NCBI GenBank assembly: GCA_018302545.1
Contig: JAGVZM010000006.1
Coordinates: 1-45,681 of the forward strand
Length of the DNA: 45,681 nt
Source: Candidatus Woesearchaeota archaeon
GTDB taxonomy: Archaea; Nanobdellota; Nanobdellia; SCGC-AAA011-G17; GW2011-AR18
Direction: 5' to 3'
A program made the translations under genes and the position numbers. Under the pieces are notes generated by a model. The model was not told the DNA's origin and did no database searches. It saw only the letters and a list, made by a program, of their open reading frames with translations. The first letter of the stretch is position 1. Every line of letters starts with the position of its first letter. Below are positions 8,327 through 17,677 of this stretch, piece after piece.

Positions 8327-8716
8327 ATGAAAAGTAAAATATTAATTGCAATGGTTTTGGTATCCCTTTTTTTGTTAGTTGGATGTACTCAAACATCCTT
8401 CAAGGCAGGAGAAAATAAAACAATTATTAAAGAGGGAAATAACAGAACAATTCCATTAGGGGTATTAAATAGATATTATGAATTAAGTGAACAATACAAA
8501 TATAGTTTAGGTGCAACTCTACAGTCTTGTCCAGCACAAGATAAAAACCTATTTGTAGTTATTGGAAGCGGGGGCTTTTCAGGGATAACCTATTATTATG
8601 ATCTTGAAGGAAATATCTTAGGAAGTTATGAATGGGATGATATGGTTGAACCTGATGAGCCTGCACCCCCCTTTGAAATAGATTATACTAAATGTATTAT
8701 TTTAAAAGAGTCTTAA
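8327..8716 (+). CDS. Small predicted lipoprotein
   Basis: 129 residues with an N-terminal hydrophobic segment ending LFLLVGC, a lipobox with Cys20. The mature part is short and polar, with VIGSGGFSGITYYYD near its middle and an acidic, proline-containing C-terminal part (EPDEPAPPFE). No family is recognised. Probably anchored outside the membrane by a lipid on Cys20. A TATA-like TTTATATTC (8300-8308) lies about 25 bases upstream of the ATG. It is a single gene without clear partners. Confidence 0.6.
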   Translation: MKSKILIAMVLVSLFLLVGCTQTSFKAGENKTIIKEGNNRTIPLGVLNRYYELSEQYKYSLGATLQSCPAQDKNLFVVIGSGGFSGITYYYDLEGNILGSYEWDDMVEPDEPAPPFEIDYTKCIILKES

Positions 8717-8770
8717 AAAGTTTACCTAACAATGGTAAACATTAAATAAAGGTTCGATTCAATCTTATTA

Positions 8771-9538
8771 ATGTTTAATAAAAAAGAGTTTTGGCATTTA
8801 TTAGTTTCAATTTTAGTTTTGGGATTTATATTTGGATTTGATGATGGAGCCAAAAATTTTCTATTCATTAATTGGATTAGTAATCTTATTTGGATCTTGT
8901 TTCTAACAGCAATTGCAGTTTTGTTTAGAGAGCTAGTCATTAAATTATTTGCAAGAAGACATGATGTACAAAGTCAATATGAAATTTGGTATGTTGACTA
9001 TTTAGGATTTTATCTCAAAGAAAAAAAAGGAAAGGGTTTTTTGAATATATTTAGAGAGACTATTAAAAAGCCATATCCTCTTGGAATCTTATTTGCTCTA
9101 ATATTAGCTGTTGCAAGTAATGGAAAGGCTTTTTTTACAGCAGTCGGAGTTCATAACTTTAAAGAGATTGAAAGCGCTAGAGTTGGAAGAAAACATGGTA
9201 GAATGACTTATTTAGAAGAAGCACAAATAGCATCTAGTGGAATTTTTGCTAGTTTGTTTTTAGCTTTTCTAGCATTATTAATAGGGGAGATGTTTAATTT
9301 TAAATTATATTCTTTTGCAAATATTAATTTTTATCTTGCTTTATTTAATATGATCCCTCTTTCTAGATTAGATGGCGCTAAAATATTTTTTGGAAGTTTA
9401 TTAATGTATATTTTTGTCTTAGTATTCTTAGTAATTGGATTTTTATTAATGAAGTTAAATGTTCTTCTAGGATTTTTAATTGGTTTTTTGATTGCTTTTG
9501 GAGCAGTTTTGTTTTATTATTTTAAGTATATCAATTAA
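8771..9538 (+). CDS. Site-2-protease (M50) homologue lacking the HExxH zinc site
   Basis: 255 residues with six or so membrane helices. The arrangement resembles the compact archaeal M50/S2P fold. Near residue 53, where HExxH is expected, the sequence reads FRELVIK, so both zinc-binding His are replaced while the Glu remains. Near residue 200 the second motif is kept as FNMIPLSRLDGAKIF, the NPDG-like element with its Asp. In active members this fold cleaves membrane-embedded substrates. With His lost it is probably catalytically dead, or a mutated family member with another role. An alternative reading as an unrelated membrane protein is possible but the LDG motif in context argues against it. 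Confidence 0.6.
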   Translation: MFNKKEFWHLLVSILVLGFIFGFDDGAKNFLFINWISNLIWILFLTAIAVLFRELVIKLFARRHDVQSQYEIWYVDYLGFYLKEKKGKGFLNIFRETIKKPYPLGILFALILAVASNGKAFFTAVGVHNFKEIESARVGRKHGRMTYLEEAQIASSGIFASLFLAFLALLIGEMFNFKLYSFANINFYLALFNMIPLSRLDGAKIFFGSLLMYIFVLVFLVIGFLLMKLNVLLGFLIGFLIAFGAVLFYYFKYIN

Positions 9539-9582
9539 TTTAGTTAGAAGTTATGACTAAAACTTAAATTATTTAAGTAAAT

Positions 9583-9590
9583 TTTATATA
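9583..9590 (+). promoter_or_regulatory. TATA box of the giant surface-protein gene
   Basis: TTTATATA ends 17 bases before the ATG at 9607. That spacing predicts transcription starting at or near the codon, a leaderless mRNA, and supports 9607 over the in-frame ATG at 9637. Confidence 0.45.
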
Positions 9591-9606
9591 TTACTTATTT
9601 TATTTA

Positions 9607-12600
9607 ATGATTAAAAGAAAAAATTGGTGTGATTTAATGGGTAATTTAAAATTAGGGATATTATCAATTTTAATTTTTGTTCTAATTCTAAACTTTGTTT
9701 ATGCTGAAAATTGTTATTTGAATGATGGAAATCAAAGTTCTTGTGAATCAGATTCTACTTGTTTCTGGGATTCTTTTGGAAATTGGTGTCAAGATAGGGG
9801 CTGTTGGAATTTATATGATCAGTCAGATTGTAGTAATTCCACAGAGATTTTAAATTTGAGTTGTAATTGGAGAACAGGAAATGCTAATTGGTGTCAGGCC
9901 GCAGATTGTTGGATTTATGATGGTACAGATGAAAATACTTGTGAAACAAATACTGCAGGATTAGCTTGTGAATGGAATGAAGAATGTCATGGTGGCCCTA
10001 ATTGCTGGAATATAGATAATCAGAATACTTGCCAAAGCACCTCTGGATGTAGTTGGGGTGGATGTTTTAGAAAAGGTTGTTGGGATTATGAAACTCAAAA
10101 TGAGTGTTCTGGACAGACAGGAATAGATGGAAGAGATTGTGCTTGGGATTCTTCAAGCAATCATTGTTATCAGCAAGGCTGTTCAGCATACACAAGTCAA
10201 TCTATATGTACAGATAATGGATGTGTTTGGGATAGAGGTTCTTGTATTGAAGGGGGCTGTTGGACTTATTCATTTACAAATCAATCAACATGTGAGGGAT
10301 CTGGTTTGAATTGTCAATGGAGCGATCCTTTTTGCCAAGAATTGGGATGTTGGAGTTTAGGTAATGAATCTAGTTGTCAAGCTTCTTCTGAAAATTGTCA
10401 ATGGGTTACAGATACAGGTGGTTGGTGCGAACAATTGGGTTGTTGGTCTTTTGATGGAACAGATAATGATACTTGTGAAAGCTCTGGTTTAGGGTGTGCT
10501 TGGAGTGATAATAATGATCCTATTAATTCTTGTGAGGCTATTGCAGAATCTTGTGGTGACCTTTCGGATACAGATCAGGATACTTGTGAACTATCAGGAT
10601 TGAACTGTAATTGGAATGATCCTGTATGTGAAGCTGTAAATTGTTCTGATTTTGATGGTACAGATGAAAATAGTTGTATTTCTGCAGGAAGTCTATGTAG
10701 TTGGAACGATCCACTTTGTATTCAATTTACTTGTGACCTTTTATCAGATACAGATCAGGCAACTTGTGAAGGTTTAGGAAATTTTGGACTTTATTGTGCA
10801 TGGGCTGATCCTTTATGTAATCCTGTAAATTGTGATGATTATAGTAATTCTGATCAAAATACTTGTGAATTTTATGGATGTAGTTGGGATCAAGAAGCTC
10901 CGGAAGGACCATCTGGGTGGTGCTATTATGATTGGAGCGCAGTAGATTGTAGTTCTATAACAAACCAAAAACAGTGTTATGATACTTACTATTGTTGGTG
11001 GGATTTAGGACAATCAACATGTCAAGAACCAGAATCTGATGTTGGATTTACAGCATGGAACCCTAGTTGTTATATTTTTAATAATAATCAAACTACTTGT
11101 GGTTTAGTTAATGGTTGTGAATGGGATGATGTAGAAAGTGAATGTACTGCTTCAGAAATTGATGTTGCTCTTAATGGTATTTCTTGTGAAAACGTTTCAG
11201 ATTCAAACTTATGTAATTCAATAAGTGTTTTATCCAACTGTTGTAGTTGGCAGGCAGGGAATTGTACTACAAATAGATTTAGTACTGCTTGTTGGGACAA
11301 TCAGCAAACTCCTCCTGAGGGAGCTAATTTTTGTGAAGATTGGGCAGCATATACTAGCCAGACGTTGTGTGAACAAATAGCAAATGATCCTTGGTATATG
11401 CCTTGTGTTTGGGATTCAAATTCACAAAGATGTAAGTTTAATGATGCTGCATTTGGTGGAAGTGTTAATTTTGATGATATAACTAATTTACAAGGTTGTG
11501 AGTTAGCTGGTGGAAGATGGATACAAGAATTTTATTGTAGTGGTGAAAATTCTATTCCAACAGGAAGATGTGAATATAAATTTGATGAAGAGACTAATTG
11601 TAATAGGGCTTGTCATGCATGTGAGAGCAGAACAGATGGTAGTGAGTGGGGAACATTAGGAAATGCCAAAGATGCATGTGAAAATTCTGATTTAGGTTAT
11701 TGTGAGTTCAAGCAAGATCCTAATGCTCCAAATAGTTTTGGTTGGTGTGATCCTAAAGCCGTTTTCTTAAGTGGAAGTGCAGGAAGTTGTGATAGTGATT
11801 GTCGTTCTTGTACATTTATAGGAAGTATAAATGAAGGTGGTCCTCAGGCAGCTTGTCAAGCAAGTTCTGCTAATTGTAGATGGCATACTGACCCATTAGA
11901 TTCTTCAAGAGGAGAATGTAGAAGTTCTGATGAAAAATCTTGTGAAGATGAATGCAGTAAATGTTATGAGCAAGAATCTTGTGTAAATTATGGGAAAGGT
12001 GGAGATGGTGTTTGTACTTGGGATACTTCTGGTGGATTCTGTAAAACTGCTGGAGGATCTGATGAAATATGTTATGATGGTAGTGATAATGATGGTGATG
12101 GATCTATAGACTGTGCTGATAATAATTGTTTGTTTGATCCTTTTTGTGGTTTTACAGATAGTGGTAATTGTTGGGGTTATTCTGACCAAAATAGTTGTGA
12201 GACTAATAACTGTGCTTGGCTTGTTGAATCTCACGGTGATAATGTTTACCAAGAATGTGCCCCTCCTGGTGCTGAATGTTGGCAATTAGATGGAAATCAG
12301 ACTGCTTGCGAGGAACGTGTTGGTGTTTGTGTTTATTTTGCTGGAGGAATTTGTGAGCCTCCTGAAGAGAATGCTCAATCTTGTTTTGCAGCAGGAAATC
12401 AAAGTTCTTGTGAAGCGATAAATGGATGTAATTGGAATGAAGATCCTTGGTGTTTAAGTCATCCTAATGATCCTGGATGCCAGACAAGTACAGGTTGGTG
12501 TGATTCTGCAGCATTTTCCTGTTGGATAAACACAAATGAAACATCTTGCACAAGTAATTCTTATTGCAGGTGGACTAATGATACTCATTCACCAACTGGT

Positions 12601-15186
12601 GGATGGTGTGATAATTCATGTTTTGCCTCTCATGATCAAAATTCGTGTGAAGGAACTGAAATTAGCTCAGGAGTTAATTGTGAGTGGGTTGGAGGATTAT
12701 GCGATCCTGCATTCATGCAATCTTTTGGAGGAAGTGCAGCAGGTTATGGTGTGGAGTGTTGGTTATTTGATGGTAATGAAACAAGTTGTGATTCTCAAGA
12801 AGGTTGTTCTTGGACGAATAATAATAATGCTTTCTGTGGAATTGATTTCACATATAATTGTTATCAATATGGAGATCAAGGTAGTTGTGATTTAAGTCCT
12901 GGTTGTAAATGGGCAGGTAGTTGGTGTGATGGTGCTGCAACAGAATGTGGTTGGAATCAGAGCTTACAGGCAGATCAAGCAACTTGCGAGAGTAATCCTC
13001 TATGTGGCTGGACAAATAATGGACAAGGTGGATGGTGTGATGCTATCTGTTTTGGTGCAAATAAAAATTCTTGCCAGTCCATTACAGGTTGTTTATGGAA
13101 TAATGGATTGTGTGAGGCAGAAGGAAATGCTAATTTCCATAATCAATTTGAAACAAGAGTTGGAGAGCCTGTTGATTTAGGAGATGATCCTACAGGAGAT
13201 TCTACTCAAGATCATGTAGATATAACTGGATGGGGATATGGGGATATGGGTAACCAATATGCATTTGGAATGCCTATGGTTGATATGAGTCAAGCAGCAT
13301 TATGTAAGGGGACAAATTTACCTACGGGTGTTGGTGTTGGAACTTCAACAGGAAAATATTATGTATATTTGGATACAGATGGTTCGACTACTGGAAATTG
13401 TGCAACTAAACATGATAATGAAAATGTTGGAAAAGAGTTCTTCTTTAGTATGAAATCTGAATTTGATAGTTCTACTGGAAAATCAAGGCAAACTTTTACG
13501 GCACAAAGATGTGTTGATGGTGCTTGGGGTGCAACAGATATAGTCTTAAGTACTTTAGAAAAATTTGCTTGTGAAGAAGTTGGAGGCGCAATTATAATAA
13601 TTGATAAAAAAGATTTAGAAAAGTATAATATTTATAATCCTAATGCTGTTATGGGAGTAGAAGTTGCTGCTGCTGATACAGATGGAAATGCTCAAACCCC
13701 AAGTGATACTGTTAGCGCTTCTGGATATGTTACTCCAGGTACTTCTGGATTTAGTTCTGAATGTTGTTGGACAAGGGGAGCTGATTGTAATTCAAATGGT
13801 CTTCCTTCAGAAATAGATCCTGAATGTTCTTCAATAAACAAGCAAGGATTTATCCAATTTGAAGATTGTTATACAAACACAGATAATAATGGAGATGGTT
13901 TAGCAGGATGCTTTGATTATTCTTGTTTAGATAATAATTATTGTGTTCAAAATCAACTAGGATTAAATGATCCTGATTATGTTGATACAACAACACCAAA
14001 GGTAGTAAATGTTAGAACAGAGGTGTATCCTGATTCAGCTTTAATAAGTTATGATACAAATAAACCTTCTTCTGGGCAATTGTTGTATTATGGTACTGAC
14101 TCTGCTTGTAGAACAAGTAATTTGGTTGCAACAGTTAATGATATAGGTTTGATAAGTAGTGATGTTAAAGATTATAAATTATGGCATGAAGGTTTAGTTT
14201 ATGATGATGATGGAGTTGACTCTTTAACAGACCCTTTAGCAGAATCCACAACTTATTATTATAAATTAAAAGTTTGCGATAGTGGTAATAGATGTGGTTC
14301 TTCAGCTTGTTCAAGTTTTACAACAACAAACATACAAGATTGTAAAGTTTGTAATTTTGTAACAAGGTTAAATGTTCCTACTGATTGGGAAGTTAGTTAT
14401 GATATTGATCAGGATGGTACTTTTGAAGTTCAGGGTGTAGAATGTAATAATCCTCAAGCAGGAGTTTTAACAACTTATTTAGAAGGTAGAAATGCTGATC
14501 TTAGATTAACAAATACTGAAAGCTCAAGTTATATTACATTTAGAAATGCTAGAATTACAAAGAGTGCATTAAATGAGAAAATTAAAACCTTGAATGGGGC
14601 AGGTTCAATAATCCAAGGTACATTGGAATCTGGAGCAGGTTATGCAGGTCTACCAAGTAGTACCAGAGATAAGATAATCAATACGCTACATCCACAAACT
14701 TGTGAGTTAAGAATACCTGGTGATGGAACTTGTGAGGAATTGTGGCATTGTGATGATAATCTAGAGAATTGTATTGATAGAACTGATGAATCTATTTTAT
14801 TGGAAACTGGTGAGGATTATTGTGAATGGCAGATTCCTTATTGTGAGTTCTCAACTTGGGCAGGTGGAGATCCATCTAGTGATCCTCCTTCGAACAACCC
14901 TTCTGGTAGTTCTTCTGCTGCATCTGGGGGAGGAGGAGGCAATACAGGAAGCCCCTCTAGAAATAATCCTCAAATAAATCAAGAATTAAGTGAATCAGGT
15001 GAGGCTTTTGAAGATAATTCAAAAATAGTTAATCAAGATAACAATCAACAAGAAAAGATAGACCAAACATCAGAGTTAGATAATAATTTAGAGGGAAAGT
15101 TTAACTTTGCTATGGTTCTTTTAATAATAGGTGTTTTGGTTTTAGGAAGTATCATAGTTTTCTTTGTTTTAAAAAATAAAAATTAA
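9607..15186 (+). CDS. Giant cysteine/tryptophan-repeat cell-surface protein
   Basis: 1859 residues. An N-terminal hydrophobic signal (about 14-33, ending NFVYA) precedes Cys36. Residues about 36-1170 are dozens of degenerate modules of about 25-40 residues. Each has four Cys and a CxW core: C(W)-x8-10-C-x6-12-CxW-x6-12-C. Fifteen can be followed back-to-back in residues 36-530. Asp-rich, probably calcium-binding loops occur near residue 825 (SDNDGDGSID) and near 1425 (TDNNGDG). A fibronectin-III-like domain spans about 1461-1574. A Ser/Gly/Pro linker (about 1752-1783) leads to a C-terminal helix (1834-1855) with a short KNKN tail. It is likely anchored in the membrane and exposed, with disulfide-stabilised modules. 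Function could be adhesion to a host or S-layer-like. ATG 9637 is an alternative start. Confidence 0.85.
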   Translation: MIKRKNWCDLMGNLKLGILSILIFVLILNFVYAENCYLNDGNQSSCESDSTCFWDSFGNWCQDRGCWNLYDQSDCSNSTEILNLSCNWRTGNANWCQAADCWIYDGTDENTCETNTAGLACEWNEECHGGPNCWNIDNQNTCQSTSGCSWGGCFRKGCWDYETQNECSGQTGIDGRDCAWDSSSNHCYQQGCSAYTSQSICTDNGCVWDRGSCIEGGCWTYSFTNQSTCEGSGLNCQWSDPFCQELGCWSLGNESSCQASSENCQWVTDTGGWCEQLGCWSFDGTDNDTCESSGLGCAWSDNNDPINSCEAIAESCGDLSDTDQDTCELSGLNCNWNDPVCEAVNCSDFDGTDENSCISAGSLCSWNDPLCIQFTCDLLSDTDQATCEGLGNFGLYCAWADPLCNPVNCDDYSNSDQNTCEFYGCSWDQEAPEGPSGWCYYDWSAVDCSSITNQKQCYDTYYCWWDLGQSTCQEPESDVGFTAWNPSCYIFNNNQTTCGLVNGCEWDDVESECTASEIDVALNGISCENVSDSNLCNSISVLSNCCSWQAGNCTTNRFSTACWDNQQTPPEGANFCEDWAAYTSQTLCEQIANDPWYMPCVWDSNSQRCKFNDAAFGGSVNFDDITNLQGCELAGGRWIQEFYCSGENSIPTGRCEYKFDEETNCNRACHACESRTDGSEWGTLGNAKDACENSDLGYCEFKQDPNAPNSFGWCDPKAVFLSGSAGSCDSDCRSCTFIGSINEGGPQAACQASSANCRWHTDPLDSSRGECRSSDEKSCEDECSKCYEQESCVNYGKGGDGVCTWDTSGGFCKTAGGSDEICYDGSDNDGDGSIDCADNNCLFDPFCGFTDSGNCWGYSDQNSCETNNCAWLVESHGDNVYQECAPPGAECWQLDGNQTACEERVGVCVYFAGGICEPPEENAQSCFAAGNQSSCEAINGCNWNEDPWCLSHPNDPGCQTSTGWCDSAAFSCWINTNETSCTSNSYCRWTNDTHSPTGGWCDNSCFASHDQNSCEGTEISSGVNCEWVGGLCDPAFMQSFGGSAAGYGVECWLFDGNETSCDSQEGCSWTNNNNAFCGIDFTYNCYQYGDQGSCDLSPGCKWAGSWCDGAATECGWNQSLQADQATCESNPLCGWTNNGQGGWCDAICFGANKNSCQSITGCLWNNGLCEAEGNANFHNQFETRVGEPVDLGDDPTGDSTQDHVDITGWGYGDMGNQYAFGMPMVDMSQAALCKGTNLPTGVGVGTSTGKYYVYLDTDGSTTGNCATKHDNENVGKEFFFSMKSEFDSSTGKSRQTFTAQRCVDGAWGATDIVLSTLEKFACEEVGGAIIIIDKKDLEKYNIYNPNAVMGVEVAAADTDGNAQTPSDTVSASGYVTPGTSGFSSECCWTRGADCNSNGLPSEIDPECSSINKQGFIQFEDCYTNTDNNGDGLAGCFDYSCLDNNYCVQNQLGLNDPDYVDTTTPKVVNVRTEVYPDSALISYDTNKPSSGQLLYYGTDSACRTSNLVATVNDIGLISSDVKDYKLWHEGLVYDDDGVDSLTDPLAESTTYYYKLKVCDSGNRCGSSACSSFTTTNIQDCKVCNFVTRLNVPTDWEVSYDIDQDGTFEVQGVECNNPQAGVLTTYLEGRNADLRLTNTESSSYITFRNARITKSALNEKIKTLNGAGSIIQGTLESGAGYAGLPSSTRDKIINTLHPQTCELRIPGDGTCEELWHCDDNLENCIDRTDESILLETGEDYCEWQIPYCEFSTWAGGDPSSDPPSNNPSGSSSAASGGGGGNTGSPSRNNPQINQELSESGEAFEDNSKIVNQDNNQQEKIDQTSELDNNLEGKFNFAMVLLIIGVLVLGSIIVFFVLKNKN

Positions 15187-15200
15187 ATTGTTTGGTGAAT

Positions 15201-15908
15201 TTAGGCTGCTAGTTTTGAGAATAATTTTTCTCCTCTCTGAGAGGCATTACATTGATCTAAGAAGTAATGATCTATTGAAGGTACAACCATCTTATCTTTA
15301 TAACTCTCTTCTATTCCATGTTTACTACCACTATTTTTTCTGAATCTTCCTAATAAAGCATATGCTCCTCCATCTGCCATGTTTACAATAGGATATCTTC
15401 TATCTGCATTAATTCGGAAGTCTATTTGTTCTAAGGTAAGGATCTTTCCATATCCTTCTTTTAATGCATGAGGAATGCCTATTTTTACTCTTGGCATTTC
15501 TGACCCATCGATTAGAATTAGGGCTTTATCTAATGTTTGTTGACTATATTCATTTAACATTAAAGCAATTGCTAGAACTGCAGATGGAATAAAACCAAGG
15601 CTACTTACTTGTTGCGCATTCAATAATAAGAATCTATAATCAACTTTAGCTGCTTCTAGGAGTTCTATAGAATCAGTTTTTCTTCTTTTTCCTAATATCT
15701 CTTCTCTTTCTTCGCTATCTAAAGGATCTTGAGAAACTGCGACCATATAAAAATAGGTTTTTGTTTTATCATCTATAGACCAGTCTATACCCATAGAAGG
15801 AAATTGTTTTGAATGTAGAGTTCTATCTTCAAGAGTTTGATCTCTTCTTGGAATTTTTATGACATCAAGCCAATCTTGATGGCTAGTATCTACCCTCTTT
15901 TTCCCCAT
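15201..15908 (-). CDS. Diverged RNase HII-like (RNase H fold) protein
   Basis: 235 residues. The sequence follows the order of archaeal RNase HII: MGIDWSIDD (D42) where GIDEAGRG is expected; ALILIDG (D134) where a VDG strand is expected; and NADRRYPIVNMADGGAYALL (D169) where KADxxYPxVxAASIxAK is expected. Thus three of four catalytic acids align, but the Glu after the first Asp is Trp43. RNase HII removes ribonucleotides from DNA and RNA primers. A diverged, possibly inactive or altered-specificity member is proposed. Homology is inferred from motif order and spacing, not from a search. It lies at the end of the giant gene in convergent orientation and starts the accessory region. Confidence 0.5.
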   Translation of the reverse strand: MGKKRVDTSHQDWLDVIKIPRRDQTLEDRTLHSKQFPSMGIDWSIDDKTKTYFYMVAVSQDPLDSEEREEILGKRRKTDSIELLEAAKVDYRFLLLNAQQVSSLGFIPSAVLAIALMLNEYSQQTLDKALILIDGSEMPRVKIGIPHALKEGYGKILTLEQIDFRINADRRYPIVNMADGGAYALLGRFRKNSGSKHGIEESYKDKMVVPSIDHYFLDQCNASQRGEKLFSKLAA

Positions 15909-16049
15909 CTAATCTTATTTTAAGAATAAATGTAAATTTAAATCTTTATTTTTTTAGTTAGAAGTTATGATTAGAAGTTTTCGATATTTGTTCTGTTTGG
16001 AATTTTTAATCTTTAATAAGAGATTATGCTTATTTTAATTTTATCTTCT

Positions 16050-16158
16050 GATTAAATATTTTGATTTTAGGTTATAATTTGTGATTTTGTTTTATGATTA
16101 AAATATTTAGTTTTTGAGATTATTATTTAGATTTTTATTGTGATTAAATATTTTAGTC
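16050..16158. repeat. Cluster of three 17-bp palindromic repeats (GATTAAATATTTTARTC type)
   Basis: Copies at 16050-16066 (GATTAAATATTTTGATT), 16096-16110 (GATTAAAATATTTAG) and 16142-16158 (GATTAAATATTTTAGTC). The consensus is a near-perfect palindrome. It lies in the 268-base gap between the RNase HII-like gene and the recombinase module, a gap in which nothing else is recognised. Further copies occur at 17616-17657 and 18724-18785. Confidence 0.55.
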
Positions 16159-16176
16159 TTTGATTGTATTGTTTTA

Positions 16177-16368
16177 TTATTTCTCCCAAATATCACCTGC
16201 TTTTTCAAAAGCAATCTTGTTGATCTTTTTTTCAATTTGATTAACACAATTTTCAACATTTTCATTAATATCAGACTCAAAAAATCTAAGAATGTGCCAG
16301 CCGTTTTTAGACAAATGCTCCTCTTTTAATTTATCAAGTCCTAATTTGTCAATTTGTATTTTACTCAA
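16177..16368 (-). pseudogene. Fragment resembling the C-terminus of Vsr/DUF559-type endonucleases
   Basis: 63 residues starting two bases after the recombinase stop codon. KNGWHILRFFESDINENVENC resembles the last strand and helix of very-short-patch-repair and DUF559 nucleases, where a GWxVLRF-type strand is followed by a helix. The catalytic N-terminal two thirds of such a nuclease are absent, so it is either a remnant or a very small protein of unknown role. Its tight linkage to the recombinase suggests it is cargo debris or an operon partner. Confidence 0.4.
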
Positions 16369-16370
16369 TT

Positions 16371-17132
16371 TTATTTATAGTATTTCATCTTTTCTTGAAC
16401 TTTGTTGAATAGCTCCTCATCTAATAATGGTTGGTGCACTCCTTTATTTGATTTGCCTGAAAATTTTGTTTCACCCAAATAAGCTCTGTTTTTTAGTAAT
16501 TTTTTTAAACCGTTAACACTTAATTGGTTTTTTATTGCTAGTTGGTTTAGGCTTGTTTGTGAATTTAAGAATTCTTCATAGATATTTTTAACTTGTAATG
16601 CTTTTTCAGGATCTATTTTTAATTGTCTTTCTATCATCTTATATCCTAGTGGTGCTTTTGTTATTGCTCCTCCCTCTTTTGATTTTCTTTCCATTCCAAA
16701 AAATGTTCTTTCTCCAATAATATTTCTTTCAAATTCTGCAAAAGCAGAGATTATGTGAAACATTAATTTTCCAGAAGCTGAAGCAGTTTCTATTCTATCC
16801 TGCAAAGAAATAAAATCAATTCCCCATTCTTTTAGTTTTTCAATTGTTAGGATTAAATCTTTTAAGCTACGAGAAAATCTATCTAGTTTGTAAATAAATA
16901 TTGCTGAAAATTTTTTGGATTCTGCGTCTTTTAGTAATTCGCTCATCGCTGGCCTATTTTTGATATCTTTGGCTGACTTTCCTTCATCTTTGTAAATTTT
17001 AAATAAGTTGTAACCTAAGGCAGAACAATAATTTTTTAATGAATCTTCTTGTCCTGCTAGAGAAAACCCATGTTGGGCTTGTTCTTCTGTTGAAACCCTT
17101 ACATAGATTGCAGCTAGTGGTTTATTTTCCAT
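16371..17132 (-). CDS. Serine site-specific recombinase (resolvase/invertase family)
   Basis: 253 residues. The N-terminal catalytic domain begins AAIYVRVSTEEQ with nucleophile Ser14, and contains FIYKLDRFSRS and the helix SAFAEFERNIIGERT. It is followed by a Recombinase-type domain (APLGYKMIERQLKIDPEKA) and a short C-terminal part that reads LKNRAYLGETKFSGK. Large serine integrases are usually twice as long with zinc-ribbon and coiled-coil parts, so this is a short form. It would cut and rejoin DNA at att or res sites and mark the region as mobile. A possible site lies just upstream (17151-17204). No integrase partner or transposase is nearby. Confidence 0.85.
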   Translation of the reverse strand: MENKPLAAIYVRVSTEEQAQHGFSLAGQEDSLKNYCSALGYNLFKIYKDEGKSAKDIKNRPAMSELLKDAESKKFSAIFIYKLDRFSRSLKDLILTIEKLKEWGIDFISLQDRIETASASGKLMFHIISAFAEFERNIIGERTFFGMERKSKEGGAITKAPLGYKMIERQLKIDPEKALQVKNIYEEFLNSQTSLNQLAIKNQLSVNGLKKLLKNRAYLGETKFSGKSNKGVHQPLLDEELFNKVQEKMKYYK

Positions 17133-17677
17133 CTTTTTAGATTATTTTATGCACTTAGGGTTATATAGTTTACGATTTATTGGAACTTAGGGCTCCCTTA
17201 GTGCACAAAAATTTAGTAGTTTTTGTTGGATGCTTAAAAGTTTTAGTTTTTGACAATTAGGTTAAAGGATAATTATTTCCTTATCTAATTAATTGTTTTT
17301 ATTCTTTCGTTAAGATAGGTATTTCTTTTGAGATCTCTCTTGATTCTGTTTTAAGTAGGAGCTATTAAACCATTTAGAATTTCAATTCCTGTTCTGCTCC
17401 TATCTTCAAAAATTTTGTGAACGTTTTTTATAAATTTTGACGACTTTTCAAAGCTTTTTAACTAGCTTTTTCGATATAATTAACCAAAGGAGAGTTTAAA
17501 GCTTGAATTTTGGGTTTTTAAGCCTTATAATCCCTTTTTAGATTATAGAGAGTATATAATCCAATCAGATTTATTTCTCTCTGAATTTTTTTGATATCTA
17601 AAAATTTTGTTTTTTGATAAAATATTTTAATCTTTTATTGTGACTAAATATTTTAGTTTTAAGTTAGATCTTTTAGT
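17133..17677. other. 545-base gap in the accessory region; palindromic repeats only
   Basis: No convincing gene was found. The right part contains two more copies of the 17-bp palindrome (17616-17632 and 17642-17657). On the minus strand a short open stretch (about 17348-17462) without a start codon reads protein-like (ending GIEILNGLIAPT), and could be a decayed gene end. The rest is AT-rich. Confidence 0.4.
17151..17204. promoter_or_regulatory. Imperfect inverted repeats upstream of the recombinase, candidate recombination or operator site
   Basis: GCACTTAGGG (17151-17160) faces CCCTTAGTGC (17195-17204), with another ACTTAGGG at 17185-17192 between them. The minus-strand recombinase ATG lies 19 bases away. 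TTATATAG (17161-17168) in the middle is TATA-like. Repeats with this spacing next to a recombinase suggest a res-like or autoregulatory site, but no cross-over dinucleotide can be named. Confidence 0.35.

Noticed and set aside
9607-15186. Giant Cys-rich protein as a metallothionein-like or electron-transfer protein
   Set aside because: Cys spacing (C-x8-10-C, CxW) is regular disulfide-module type with a signal peptide and membrane anchor; no CxxCH haem sites or dense CxC clusters were seen.
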